64,000 nt of DNA, taken from positions 1-64,000 of the forward strand of contig NZ_DGIR01000038.1 of NCBI RefSeq assembly GCF_002386445.1, written 5' to 3'. The notes beneath the pieces were generated by a model that saw nothing but the letters and a program-made list of their open reading frames with translations, did no database searches and was not told the origin of the DNA. The position numbers were made by a program, and so were the translations under genes. Shown piece after piece: positions 35,281 to 44,173 of the stretch (the first letter of the stretch is position 1; every line of letters starts with the position of its first letter). This stretch comes from Pseudomonas sp. UBA4617 (GTDB lineage: Bacteria > Pseudomonadota > Gammaproteobacteria > Pseudomonadales > Pseudomonadaceae).

Positions 35281-35312
35281 GGCTTCTTCGCGGACATGCC
35301 CGCGAAGAAGCC
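35281..35312. repeat. REP-type hairpin after the chemoreceptor
   Basis: GGCTTCTTCGCGG (35281-35293) pairs perfectly with CCGCGAAGAAGCC (35300-35312). It is a REP-family palindrome 15 bp after the stop; no T tract follows. Confidence 0.75.
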
Positions 35313-35453
35313 GACACCGCTATTCCGTGTTACCCCCCGCCCAACCCCGATCGAACAAACTATCCTTCTGAAAGGTCAACTTTAAGGCGCGTCATCGCCG
35401 GCTTTGTACCGCCGGATGACAGACCCGAAGACGATCCCGGAGGGATGCTGATC

Positions 35454-36566
35454 GTGCACATCGCCGACATCACCATGTTCTACGCCCCCGCCAGCGGCGG
35501 CGTACGTACCTATCTTGATGCCAAACACCACCGCCTCGACGCCATCCACGGCGTGCGCCACAGCCTGCTGATACCCGGCGCCAGCGCACAACATGCCGAT
35601 GGTATCTACCAGGTGCCTGCACCGCCCCTGCCGTTCGGCAATGGCTACCGCTTCCCGGTGCGCCTGGCCCCTTGGTGCAACGTACTGCGCAAGCTCAAGC
35701 CTGACCTGATCGAAGTCGGCGATCCCTACCTGACTGCCTGGGCTGCGCTGGAAGCACGGCGCCAGCTGAATGTGCCGGTAATCGGCTTCTACCATTCCGA
35801 CCTGCCATTGCTGGTCAGCAACCGCATGGGCAACTGGTTCACACCCAACGTCGAAGCCTATGTCAGCAAGCTGTACGGCAACTTCGACCGGGTCCTGGCC
35901 CCTAGCCAGGTCATGGCCGACAAGCTGCGCCGCCTGGGCGTGCGGGACGTGCACGTGCAGCGCCTGGGCGTCGACCTGGGCACCTTCCACCCCAGCCGAC
36001 GCGACCCGCAGCTGCGTGCCGAACTGGGCATTGCCGATACCAGCCGCCTGCTGATCTATGCCGGCCGTGGCTCGCGGGAGAAGAACCTGCCGGTACTGCT
36101 CGACTGCATGCAGCACCTTGGTCGCCCCTACCACCTGTTGCTGGTGGGTTCGAACATGCCGGCCAACGTGCCGCACAATGTCAGCGTGATCAACCACTTC
36201 TGCCCTGCCCCGGAAGTCGCCAGGCTGATGGCCAGCGCTGACCTGCTGGTGCATGCCGGCGACCAGGAAACCTTCGGTCTGGTCATACTCGAAGCCATGG
36301 CCAGCGCCACGCCGGTGGTGGCCGTACGTGCCGGTGCATTCGGCGAGATCGTCAACGACCACTGCGGGCGCCTGTGCCGACCGAACGATGGCCAGGCCAT
36401 GGCAAGCGCGGTGCGCGAGGTATTCGAGGCCGGTGTACGCAAACTGGGTGCGCAGGCCCGCCGCCATGTCGAACAGAACTACTCCTGGGACAACGTGGTT
36501 GCCGGCCTGCTACAGCACTACCAGGCCGTGCTCGGCCACCAGCCGCAGGCACGCGCCCATGGTTGA
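35454..36566 (+). CDS. GT4-family glycosyltransferase, first gene of a glycan/lipid operon
   Basis: The 370-aa protein has the GT-B fold of family GT4: N-terminal HIADITMFYAPASGGVRTYL, and the donor-site motif GDQETFGLVILEAMA with the two Glu seven residues apart. The GTG at 35454 is preferred because GGAGGG (35439-35444) abuts the alternative ATG at 35445 but spaces correctly to the GTG. It overlaps the deacetylase-like gene by eight bases. It probably transfers a hexose or mannose-like sugar to a lipid; acceptor unknown. Confidence 0.82.
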   Translation: MHIADITMFYAPASGGVRTYLDAKHHRLDAIHGVRHSLLIPGASAQHADGIYQVPAPPLPFGNGYRFPVRLAPWCNVLRKLKPDLIEVGDPYLTAWAALEARRQLNVPVIGFYHSDLPLLVSNRMGNWFTPNVEAYVSKLYGNFDRVLAPSQVMADKLRRLGVRDVHVQRLGVDLGTFHPSRRDPQLRAELGIADTSRLLIYAGRGSREKNLPVLLDCMQHLGRPYHLLLVGSNMPANVPHNVSVINHFCPAPEVARLMASADLLVHAGDQETFGLVILEAMASATPVVAVRAGAFGEIVNDHCGRLCRPNDGQAMASAVREVFEAGVRKLGAQARRHVEQNYSWDNVVAGLLQHYQAVLGHQPQARAHG

Positions 36567-37323
36567 GCCATTGCCGGGTGCGCGCAGCCTGATGCTGGTG
36601 TTGCACGATGTGGCCCCCGAGACCTGGCCAGACTACCAGCCCTTTGTCCAGGCGGTCGACGCCATGGGCGGCGTGCCCATGACCTGGCTGGTGGTACCGG
36701 ACTTTCATCAGCGCAACCCACTGCTGCGCTCGCCCGCTTTCTGCCGCCTGCTCGAACGGCGCCTGGCACAGGGCGACGAATTGGCCCTGCACGGCTATTA
36801 CCATGCCGATGACAGCCCGCCACCGCGTACGCCCCGCGAATACTTCATGCGCCGTATCTATACCCATGAAGGCGAGTTCTACGCGCTCGACCAGCAACAG
36901 GCCCTGCAGCGCCTGCAACACGGCCTGGCCGTGTTCGGCCAGCAGGGCTGGCCCGTAGCCGGGTTTGTCGCCCCCGCCTGGCTGATGAGCGAAGGTACAC
37001 GCCAGGCGTTGCGTCATCTGCCGCTGCGCTACACCAGCACGCCACAGCACCTGTATCGCTTGCCTGAATTCACCGCGGTCGAGGCCCCAGGCCTGGTGTG
37101 GAGTGCCCGCAGCGCCTGGCGGCGCGGGCTGTCACGGCTGGTCTGCGACTGGCAATGTCGGCGTTGGCGCAATGCTGAAACCCTGCGCCTTGGCCTGCAC
37201 CCGGTGGACATGCGTCATCGCAGCTCCCGCGAATACTGGCTGAACACCTTGCGCAAGCTCCTCGCACAGGGCCGCGAACCTCTGACCAAGTCGGCCTGGC
37301 TGGACCGCAAGGTCGGCTCATGA
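36559..37323 (+). CDS. Polysaccharide deacetylase-like protein (DUF2334)
   Basis: The 254-aa protein has VLHDVAPE and LALHGYYHAD, matching the metal-binding NodB-like pattern of DUF2334 (His-Asp then His-x3-His). No signal peptide is seen, so it is likely cytoplasmic or membrane-facing. ATG 36559 overlaps the end of the glycosyltransferase gene and its own stop overlaps the next start by four bases. I infer it deacetylates a lipid-linked or nucleotide-linked amino sugar made by the neighbour. Confidence 0.78.
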   Translation: MVEPLPGARSLMLVLHDVAPETWPDYQPFVQAVDAMGGVPMTWLVVPDFHQRNPLLRSPAFCRLLERRLAQGDELALHGYYHADDSPPPRTPREYFMRRIYTHEGEFYALDQQQALQRLQHGLAVFGQQGWPVAGFVAPAWLMSEGTRQALRHLPLRYTSTPQHLYRLPEFTAVEAPGLVWSARSAWRRGLSRLVCDWQCRRWRNAETLRLGLHPVDMRHRSSREYWLNTLRKLLAQGREPLTKSAWLDRKVGS

Positions 37324-38312
37324 ACCGCCTGGCATGGCTGGGTCTGGCGCTGCTCGGCGCGGTGCTGGTGCCGGCCTTGCTCGGTGGCAGCGGGCTGCTG
37401 CCCCGACTGCAGCGCTTCGACCCCAGCCTGCTACTGACCCTGCTTGGCATGATCCTGCTGTGCTGGGTCATCAACACCGTACGCCTGCGCCTGCTGCTCG
37501 GCCAGCAAGGTGCAAGGCTCGGGCGCCTGCGCAGCCTGGGCGTGGTGATGGCTACCGAGTTTGCCATCTGCACCACGCCCGGCGGTAGTGGCGGGCCCTT
37601 GACCCTGATGGCGCTGCTGGCGCGCGATCGCATCGGCCCGGCGCGCAGCGGCGCGGTGTTCGCCATGGACCAGTTGAACGACCTGGTGTTCTTCTTCTGC
37701 GCCATGCTGGCGATTGCCGGTTACGCCCTGTTCCACAGCCTGGGGCGTAGCCAGCAAGGCATGTTGCTGGGCAGCGCGCTGCTATTGTGCACGGCATTGG
37801 CCGCAGTGCTCGGGCTGTTGCGCTACCGCCGCACGGTGATGCGCCTGAATGGCCGCCTGTTGCGCCGCCTGGGCATCAGCCAGCAGCGTAAACGCCGCTG
37901 GGCGCGCAAACTGCTGCACTTCATCGATGCACTGGCGCAAACCTGGCGCCTGCCAAAACGCACGCTGATCCTGGTTTTCACCCTGACCTGCGTGCATTGG
38001 GGGCTGCGCTACAGCGTGTTGTACCTGGTGTTGCAGGGGCTGGGCGTCAACCTGGCGTGGATACCTAGCTTCCTGGTGCAGATGCTGTCACTCAGTGCCG
38101 GCCAGTTCAGCCTGCTGCCGGGCGGTGCCGGTGCCGCCGAGCTGACCTCGGCGAGCCTGTTGACGCCACTGGTGGGCAGTTCGACCGCGGCGGCAGCGAT
38201 CGTGATATGGCGGGCGGTTACCTACTATTTCTATCTGTTGGCGGGTGGGCCGGTATTTGTGTTTCTGCTGGCGCGGCCGATGCTTGAGCGCTGGCGGCGT
38301 CAGGCGGGTTGA
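37320..38312 (+). CDS. Lysylphosphatidylglycerol synthase TM-like / flippase-type membrane protein
   Basis: The 330-aa protein has about eight hydrophobic segments and the family stretch TEFAICTTPGGSGGP (typical TPGG motif) near residue 80, and LLPGGAGAAEL near 265. Related proteins are the transmembrane parts of MprF/UPF0104, which flip or hold modified lipids. Its ATG overlaps the deacetylase stop (ATGA). It likely moves the glycolipid made by the two preceding genes. Confidence 0.8.
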   Translation: MNRLAWLGLALLGAVLVPALLGGSGLLPRLQRFDPSLLLTLLGMILLCWVINTVRLRLLLGQQGARLGRLRSLGVVMATEFAICTTPGGSGGPLTLMALLARDRIGPARSGAVFAMDQLNDLVFFFCAMLAIAGYALFHSLGRSQQGMLLGSALLLCTALAAVLGLLRYRRTVMRLNGRLLRRLGISQQRKRRWARKLLHFIDALAQTWRLPKRTLILVFTLTCVHWGLRYSVLYLVLQGLGVNLAWIPSFLVQMLSLSAGQFSLLPGGAGAAELTSASLLTPLVGSSTAAAAIVIWRAVTYYFYLLAGGPVFVFLLARPMLERWRRQAG

Positions 38313-38451
38313 GCTGCTGCCAGAGTTCGGCGGCGCCCGGGAACTCGGTACCGTCGGTGTCGGCCAGGGCGGCCGGGTCGTAGCGGGCCAGGCAGCCTTC
38401 GCCGAGGGTGGGCGGGGCGGGGGCGGTGGGTTGGTTGCGCTGCTTGGTCAT
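38218..38451 (-). CDS. Small Pro/Ala-rich hypothetical protein, 77 aa, antisense-overlapping
   Basis: The protein opens MTKQRNQPTAPAPPTLGEGC and contains LARYDPAALADTDGTEFPGAAELWQQLNPP before a disordered tail. GAAGGGA precedes its ATG at good spacing. Its 3' end overlaps the 3' end of the flippase-like gene by 95 bp on the opposite strand. The GEGCLARYDPAAL segment looks like real protein, but the overlap and composition leave some doubt. Confidence 0.5.
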   Translation of the reverse strand: MTKQRNQPTAPAPPTLGEGCLARYDPAALADTDGTEFPGAAELWQQLNPPDAASAQASAAPAETQIPAHPPTDRNSR

Positions 38452-38473
38452 TGCTGTTCCCTTCAGGATTGCC

Positions 38474-38492
38474 GGGGGCGCCCAGCGCCCCC
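38474..38492. terminator. Perfect hairpin between the 77-aa gene and purU
   Basis: GGGGGCGC (38474-38481) pairs with GCGCCCCC (38485-38492) around CCA, downstream of purU on the minus strand. The REP-like words GCGACACAAGGCCGCCCCTA follow. There is no T tract. Confidence 0.5.
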
Positions 38493-38567
38493 TCGCGACA
38501 CAAGGCCGCCCCTACAAGCTATCGCGTTCTGCCATGGCGTCGCGCAGCTCACAGCCAACCCGATCCG

Positions 38568-39419
38568 TCAGTCGAAGACCACGGTCTTGTTGCCATGCAC
38601 CAGCACGCGGTCTTCCAGGTGATAGCGCAGGCCACGGGCCAGCACCATCTTCTCCACGTCACGGCCAAAGCGGACCATGTCATCGATGCTGTCGGCATGG
38701 CTGACCCGCACCACATCCTGCTCGATGATCGGGCCGGCATCGAGTTCCTCGGTGACGTAGTGGCAGGTCGCGCCGATCAGCTTCACGCCGCGCAGTGCAG
38801 CTTGGTGGTAAGGCTTGGCGCCGACGAACGACGGCAGGAAGCTGTGGTGGATGTTGATCACCTTTTCGGCATAGTCCTGGCACAGTTGCGGCGGCAGGAT
38901 CTGCATGTAACGAGCCAGCACCACCACGTCGGCAGCGTGCTCCTGCACCAGGCGCGACACCTCGGCGAATGCCGGAGCCTTGTCCTTGGGGTCGACCGGT
39001 ACATGGAAGAACGGAATGCCGTGCCACTCGACCATGCTGCGCAGGTCGTTGTGGTTGGAAATCACGCAAGGGATTTCACAATCCAGTTCATCGGTGTGCC
39101 AGCGGTGCAGCAGGTCGGCCAGGCAATGCGATTCGCGGCTGGCCATCAGCACCACGCGTTTTTTTTGCGCCGAGTCGGTAATGCGCCAGGTCATGGAAAA
39201 CTCTTCGGCAATCGGTGCAAAGGCCTCGCGAAACGCCTCGATACCGAACGGCAGCGATTCGGCGCGAATTTCATGGCGCATGAAGAACCAGCCGCTCTGC
39301 TCATCGGAGTGATGGCTGGCTTCGTTGATCCAGCCATTGTACAAGGCCAGGAAATTACTGACTTTCGCCACGATGCCAACACGGTCGGGGCAGGCGATCA
39401 CCAGACGATAGGTGCGCAT
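38568..39419 (-). CDS. purU: Formyltetrahydrofolate deformylase
   Basis: The 283-aa enzyme has an N-terminal ACT domain (YRLVIACPDRVGIVAKVSNF) and a C-terminal formyltransferase-like domain with VISNHNDL, INIHHSFLPSF and the Asp in ELDAGPII. It hydrolyses 10-formyl-THF to formate and THF, balancing one-carbon pools. ATG 39419 matches the family length; GGAG is about nine bases upstream. Confidence 0.95.
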   Translation of the reverse strand: MRTYRLVIACPDRVGIVAKVSNFLALYNGWINEASHHSDEQSGWFFMRHEIRAESLPFGIEAFREAFAPIAEEFSMTWRITDSAQKKRVVLMASRESHCLADLLHRWHTDELDCEIPCVISNHNDLRSMVEWHGIPFFHVPVDPKDKAPAFAEVSRLVQEHAADVVVLARYMQILPPQLCQDYAEKVINIHHSFLPSFVGAKPYHQAALRGVKLIGATCHYVTEELDAGPIIEQDVVRVSHADSIDDMVRFGRDVEKMVLARGLRYHLEDRVLVHGNKTVVFD

Positions 39420-39539
39420 GAATGAGACTCCAGAACTTCGCAAAGGCGCTCATTCTAGCGACCCGCCAGCAAAAACGCAGTATTGATCGCAACCGCCCGG
39501 GCTCGTGCAGCTCACCTTGTACGGCGCGCGCGGCATCTG

Positions 39540-39702
39540 GCAGACCGGACAAATGCACGGGTTAAATGTAAATTTTTGTTCACTTGGAGAAATGTTGTCA
39601 CAGCTTAATTAACAGTTATTCGCCCAATAATATATTTACTTGAGCGTATCGCCTGTCTATTATTGGCCCACACATTTCTGAACACGCATTAAGGAACACT
39701 CC
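39540..39702 (+). promoter_or_regulatory. AT-rich turA control region
   Basis: The 160 bp before turA are much richer in A and T than the rest of the window. CCAATAATA (39624-39632) and TATTATTGG (39658-39666) form a 9-bp inverted repeat around 25 bases. H-NS-like proteins such as MvaT bind AT-rich DNA and often autoregulate, so this is the likely autoregulatory region. Confidence 0.6.
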
Positions 39703-40080
39703 ATGTCCCTGATCAACGAGTACCGCGCCACCGAAGAGGCCATCAAGGAACTTCAAGCTCGCCTGGCCAATCTGTCGCAGGATGACAAGCTGAAGAAAGA
39801 ACTGGAGTTCGAAGGCAAATTGCGCAACCTGATGGGCGAATACTCCAAGTCGCTGCGCGACGTGATTGCCCTGCTCGACCCCGATTCGAAACTGAGCAAG
39901 GCGCCGCGTGGTGCAGTCAAGCCTACCGCGACCAAGCGTGCGCGCAAGGTCAAGCAATACAAGAACCCTCACAACAATGAAGTGATCGAAACCAAAGGCG
40001 GCAACCACAAGACTCTGAAAGAGTGGAAAGCCAAATGGGGTGGCGATGTGGTTGAAAGCTGGGCGACTCTGCTGGACTGA
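39703..40080 (+). CDS. turA: MvaT/TurA-type H-NS-family nucleoid protein
   Basis: The 125-aa protein has an N-terminal oligomerising coiled coil (MSLINEYRATEEAIKELQAR), a linker and a C-terminal DNA-binding part with KGGNHKTLKEWKAKWG. These are the MvaT family features. The length and the sequence fit TurA of P. putida, which silences AT-rich DNA and affects the TOL Pu promoter. AAGGAAC lies upstream. A strong terminator follows. Confidence 0.93.
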   Translation: MSLINEYRATEEAIKELQARLANLSQDDKLKKELEFEGKLRNLMGEYSKSLRDVIALLDPDSKLSKAPRGAVKPTATKRARKVKQYKNPHNNEVIETKGGNHKTLKEWKAKWGGDVVESWATLLD

Positions 40081-40114
40081 TTGTCCGCCTGCACCTGTTG
40101 CTTATCGCATCAAG

Positions 40115-40142
40115 AACGCCGGCTCATTGCCGGCGTTTTTGT
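40115..40142 (+). terminator. Intrinsic terminator of turA
   Basis: AACGCCGGC (40115-40123) pairs with GCCGGCGTT (40129-40137) around TCATT, followed by a T tract. Confidence 0.88.
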
Positions 40143-40164
40143 TTGCCTGCGTTTCCCTTGGCAC

Positions 40165-41598
40165 TTAGCCAATTGCGAACCGTACCTGCAACTGCCGGGC
40201 ATGTTCCCGCCAGGCCTCGAGCACGCGCCGCCCCGCCTCGTCAGCGCCCGTCCAGGCCTGCTGGCGCGCCTGTTCAAAGTCGCCAAGGGTATTCGGCGCC
40301 CCCCATTTCGGGTCGCTCAGGCGCTGCTGACAGAAGCTGAACCAGCGCTGCCGCTCTTCGCTGCTCAAGGTGTCGGGGAAGTTGCGCGCGCGGTAGCGGA
40401 ATAACAGTTCCGGCAAGCGCGAGTCGTCGAACATCCAGTGCCCACGGCTCAACTGCGCCGGCTCCAGCGCACGAACTTGCTCGCATAAACGGCGGTCACG
40501 GTCCCCGAGAAAACCGTCATACAACTGTTGTTCCGGGTCGTCACTCGGGGCGAAGTCTTCCTTGCCGTAGATGTGTTCCAGCTTGTCTTGCCATTGCGCT
40601 TGTTGCCTGGCCAGTTCTTCGCCGCGCACTTGTAACAGCGTCAAGTCCAGGCCCAGTCGTTGTTGATCGACCGGGCGCAATACCGACAGCGGCGCCAATA
40701 CCGGGCAGCGGTTGATCTGTACCAGTTTCAACGGCACGGGTAGTTCGCCCTCGGCCAGTTGTTCATGGCGGGTATACAAGCGCTGACGCAGAACTTCAGC
40801 ACTTTCCCGTATTAAAGGTAGGGTTTCCTGGTGCAAGTCGCAAACCACCAGAGCATTGCGATTACGTGGGTGCCACGCCAGTGGCAATACGACACCCAGG
40901 TAGTTGCGGGCCGCCGAAAAGCGCCCGGATATATGTACCAGAGGCTGCAGCAAACGGACCTGTTCCATGACTTTATGCTTGCTGCGCAACTGGAACAGCC
41001 ATTCATACAACTTCGGTTGTTTCTGCCGTATGAGCCGGGCCAGGGCGATGGTTGCCCGTACGTCGGAGAGCGCTTCGTGAGCATGACCGTGGTCGATGCC
41101 ATTGGCCTTGCTCAGCAATTCCAGGCGCAGGCTGACACGCCCATCCTGTTGCGGCCATTCGATACCGTCAGGGCGCAAGGCGTAGGCCGTGCGCACGATG
41201 TCGATAAGGTCCCAGCGGCTATTGCCGCCCTGCCATTCACGGGCATAGGGGTCAAAAAAGTTACGGTACAAGCTGTAGCGGGTCACTTCGTCATCGAAGC
41301 GCAAGGTGTTGTATCCCGCACCACAGGTGCCTGGCTGGGCCAGTTGCTCATGCACCCGGGTCATGAACTCGGCTTCGCACAGCCCTTGTTCAGCCAGTTG
41401 CCGCGGCGTGATGCCGGTCACCAGGCAGGCAGCGGGATGCGGCAGGATGTCGTCGGAGGGTCGGCAGTAAAGGCTGATCGGCTCGTCGATCTCGTTAAGG
41501 TCGAAATCGGTGCGCACGCCGGCCACCTGCAACGGCCGGTCGCAGCGGGGGTTGATGCCAGTGGTTTCGTAGTCGTGCCAGAAAATGCTGGAGGTCAC
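40165..41598 (-). CDS. sbcB: Exodeoxyribonuclease I
   Basis: The 477-aa 3'-5' exonuclease is of the DEDDh type: FWHDYETTG near the N-terminus and HEALSDVRATIALARLI carry the acidic residues and the His. It has the Exo I C-terminal SH3-like and helical parts. It degrades single-stranded DNA during recombination and mismatch repair. It is convergent with turA. The PilZ gene on the same strand is 41 bp upstream. Confidence 0.93.
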   Translation of the reverse strand: MTSSIFWHDYETTGINPRCDRPLQVAGVRTDFDLNEIDEPISLYCRPSDDILPHPAACLVTGITPRQLAEQGLCEAEFMTRVHEQLAQPGTCGAGYNTLRFDDEVTRYSLYRNFFDPYAREWQGGNSRWDLIDIVRTAYALRPDGIEWPQQDGRVSLRLELLSKANGIDHGHAHEALSDVRATIALARLIRQKQPKLYEWLFQLRSKHKVMEQVRLLQPLVHISGRFSAARNYLGVVLPLAWHPRNRNALVVCDLHQETLPLIRESAEVLRQRLYTRHEQLAEGELPVPLKLVQINRCPVLAPLSVLRPVDQQRLGLDLTLLQVRGEELARQQAQWQDKLEHIYGKEDFAPSDDPEQQLYDGFLGDRDRRLCEQVRALEPAQLSRGHWMFDDSRLPELLFRYRARNFPDTLSSEERQRWFSFCQQRLSDPKWGAPNTLGDFEQARQQAWTGADEAGRRVLEAWREHARQLQVRFAIG

Positions 41599-41639
41599 GG
41601 GGTCGTCCTGTATCGAGGTCGACCGATTCTAACGCAGCC

Positions 41640-41999
41640 TCAGACTGAAGCGTCGGCTGGAAGAAAACTGAAAAAGTCGCGCAGCGAACCGACAAATTCG
41701 TCGTACTCGCGGGGCACTTGCAACAACATGAAGCCCGAATCGTAGTGGCCGGGGGTCTGGTCTTCGCGACACCACAGGCAACTGGCGGTCAGGTTGACGA
41801 ACTGATGCCCGCCACCGGTCAACGGCAGGCGCAACTGCAGTTCGTAGTCGGGCCCTACCAGCACAGGCAGTTGGCTGATCAGCATCAGCCCGTCTTCGGA
41901 GGCGTTGCCCAACTGGCCGATGGCCTGGCCGGTCAAGCGGTTGTACACCTTGAGGACACAAGGCAGTTGGTGGCGTTCTATGTGGCGCTTGTTGAACAT
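41640..41999 (-). CDS. PilZ-domain protein
   Basis: The 119-aa protein MFNKRHIERHQLPCVLKVYN has the RxxxR-like start (here the RHIERHQ segment) and the later DGLMLISQ strand of PilZ domains, which can bind c-di-GMP. Whether it binds is unclear because the canonical RxxxR...DxSxxG motif is not exact. I start at 41999, although no good ribosome site is visible and the frame runs to 42113. It sits upstream of sbcB on the minus strand. Confidence 0.65.
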   Translation of the reverse strand: MFNKRHIERHQLPCVLKVYNRLTGQAIGQLGNASEDGLMLISQLPVLVGPDYELQLRLPLTGGGHQFVNLTASCLWCREDQTPGHYDSGFMLLQVPREYDEFVGSLRDFFSFLPADASV

Positions 42000-42123
42000 G
42001 ATCGCAGTGCAATCCGTATCCAGGTGCCAGGAATACGATGAACTGGCGGTTGTTGTAACAGCTGATTTACAGATTAGCGCAGCCCGCGCAGCAAATCGCG
42101 TGAAATGAATCACTACCTTGGTG

Positions 42124-42507
42124 TTAACGCCAAGGGGCGGCCTGCACAGGGCTGGTCACGGCCGCTTCGCCGCGCAGATGGCCCAGTTTTTCCAGGGTCT
42201 GCAGGCGCGCCCGGGCGCGATAGGCGTATTCGTTGCCCGGGTATTGCTGGATCAGGTACTGATAGGTCTGCGCAGCATCCACGTACAATGCCTGGCGCTC
42301 CAGACACTGGCCACGCAGCAGCGACACTTCGGGGTGGATGAACGGTCGCGCGCGGCTGGTGCGGTCGACCTGCGACAACTCGAGCATGACCCGCTGGCAG
42401 TCGCCGCGGTCGTAGGCACGGTAGGCATTGTTCAGGTGGTGGTCCATCGACCAGCGGGTACAGCCGACGACGCTGGCAGCCAGGGCAAAAACGATCAGGG
42501 CACGCAT
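42124..42507 (-). CDS. TPR-like lipoprotein, 127 aa
   Basis: A lipobox VVGC places the lipidated Cys at residue 16. The mature part has helical repeats of TPR character (ALYVDAAQTYQYLIQQYPGN and AYRARARLQTLEKL). AAAGGAGA precedes ATG 42507. It is 124 bp upstream of the PilZ gene on the same strand. Similar small TPR lipoproteins have structural or assembly roles at the outer membrane; the exact role is unknown. Confidence 0.75.
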   Translation of the reverse strand: MRALIVFALAASVVGCTRWSMDHHLNNAYRAYDRGDCQRVMLELSQVDRTSRARPFIHPEVSLLRGQCLERQALYVDAAQTYQYLIQQYPGNEYAYRARARLQTLEKLGHLRGEAAVTSPVQAAPWR

Positions 42508-42708
42508 GGGGATCTCCTTTGATGGCAAGTATATCGGCCGGGATCGGGTTTTCTTCAGTTGCAGTGGAATCAGCGCCCGTGCCGCTCACGCCTCGATCTG
42601 CAGCTTGCAGCTGCCCTACCCCGGAAGTCACAGGTAGTGCAACGGAACAATGACTACAGCGAGATTCAGGAGTAGCCTTTCGCTGCGCTTCACTATAGGA
42701 GTCTGTGC

Positions 42709-44163
42709 ATGACCATCCGCCGTACCAAAATCGTCGCCACCCTTGGCCCCGCCAGCAATTCGCCGGAAGTGATCGAACAGCTGATCCTCGCCGGCCTGGA
42801 CGTGGCACGCCTGAACTTCTCCCACGGCACCCCGGACGAGCACAAGGCCCGCGCCCGCCTGATTCGTGAGATCGCCGCCAAGAACGGCCGCCACGTCGCG
42901 CTGCTGGGTGACCTGCAGGGTCCGAAGATCCGCATCGCCAAGTTCGCCAACAAGCGCATCGAATTGAAGATCGGTGACAAGTTCACCTTCTCCACCGCCC
43001 ACCCGCTGACCGAAGGCAACCAGGACATCGTCGGTATCGACTACCCCGACCTGGTCAAGGACTGCGGCGTCGGTGACGAACTGCTGCTTGACGATGGCCG
43101 CGTGGTCATGCGCGTCGAAACCGCCACCGCCGACGCCCTGCACTGCGTGGTGATCATCGGCGGCCCACTGTCGGACCACAAGGGTATCAACCGCAAAGGT
43201 GGTGGCCTGACCGCACCGGCCCTGACCGAAAAGGACAAGGCCGACATCAAGCTGGCCGCGGAAATGGACCTCGACTACCTGGCGGTGTCCTTCCCGCGTG
43301 ACGCCAGCGACATGGAGTATGCGCGCAAGCTGCGTGACGAAGCCGGCGGCAACGCCTGGCTGGTGGCCAAGATCGAACGTGCCGAAGCCGTTGCCGACGA
43401 CGAGACCCTCGACAAGCTGATCGCCGCCTCCGACGCGGTGATGGTCGCCCGTGGTGACCTGGGCGTGGAAATCGGCGACGCCGAGCTGATCGCCATTCAG
43501 AAAAAGATCATCCAGCACGCCCGCCGCAACAACAAAGCGGTGATCGTGGCGACCCAGATGATGGAGTCGATGATCCAGAACCCGATGCCGACCCGTGCCG
43601 AAGTGTCCGATGTGGCCAACGCCGTGCTGGACAACACCGACGCAGTCATGCTGTCGGCGGAAAGTGCCGCCGGTGCCTACCCGATCGAAGCCGTCCAGGC
43701 CATGGCCCGCATCTGCCTGGGTGCCGAAAAGCACCCGACCAGCCAGAAGTCCAGCCACCGCCTGCACACCACCTTCGAGCGCTGCGACGAAAGCATCGCC
43801 CTGGCGGCCATGTACACCGCCAACCACTTTCCCGGCGTGAAGGCGATCATCGCCCTGACTGAAAGTGGCTACACCCCGCTGATCATGTCGCGCCTGCGTT
43901 CGCACGTGCCGATCTTCGCCCTGTCGCCGCACCGCGCCACCCAGGCTCGCGCCTCGATGTTCCGTGGTGTGTACCCGATCGCCTTCGACCCGGCCTCGCT
44001 GCCGGCCGACAAGGTCAGCCAGGCGGCGGTCGACGAACTGCTCAAGCGTGGCCTGGTGGAACAAGGTGACTGGGTGATCCTGACCAAGGGTGACAGCTAC
44101 CACACCATCGGTGGCACCAACGGCATGAAGATCCTCCATGTAGGTGATCCGCTGGTCGGTTGA
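42709..44163 (+). CDS. pykA: Pyruvate kinase
   Basis: The 484-aa enzyme has the pyruvate kinase landmarks: RRTKIVATLGPAS, ARLNFSHG, and the active-site KIERAEA...MVARGDLGVE block, then AVMLSAESAAGAYP. It makes pyruvate and ATP from PEP and ADP. The sequence fits the PykA type with the full C-terminal domain. TAGGAG is about eight bases upstream. A long inverted REP pair separates it from the convergent ferredoxin-reductase gene. Confidence 0.96.
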   Translation: MTIRRTKIVATLGPASNSPEVIEQLILAGLDVARLNFSHGTPDEHKARARLIREIAAKNGRHVALLGDLQGPKIRIAKFANKRIELKIGDKFTFSTAHPLTEGNQDIVGIDYPDLVKDCGVGDELLLDDGRVVMRVETATADALHCVVIIGGPLSDHKGINRKGGGLTAPALTEKDKADIKLAAEMDLDYLAVSFPRDASDMEYARKLRDEAGGNAWLVAKIERAEAVADDETLDKLIAASDAVMVARGDLGVEIGDAELIAIQKKIIQHARRNNKAVIVATQMMESMIQNPMPTRAEVSDVANAVLDNTDAVMLSAESAAGAYPIEAVQAMARICLGAEKHPTSQKSSHRLHTTFERCDESIALAAMYTANHFPGVKAIIALTESGYTPLIMSRLRSHVPIFALSPHRATQARASMFRGVYPIAFDPASLPADKVSQAAVDELLKRGLVEQGDWVILTKGDSYHTIGGTNGMKILHVGDPLVG

Positions 44164-44173
44164 TAGCCTTTGC

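Noticed and set aside
33436..35297. Two long minus-strand frames (601 and 448 codons) opposite the chemoreceptor
   Set aside because: They lie on the complement of a canonical MCP with dCache, HAMP and signalling motifs. No homology is seen.
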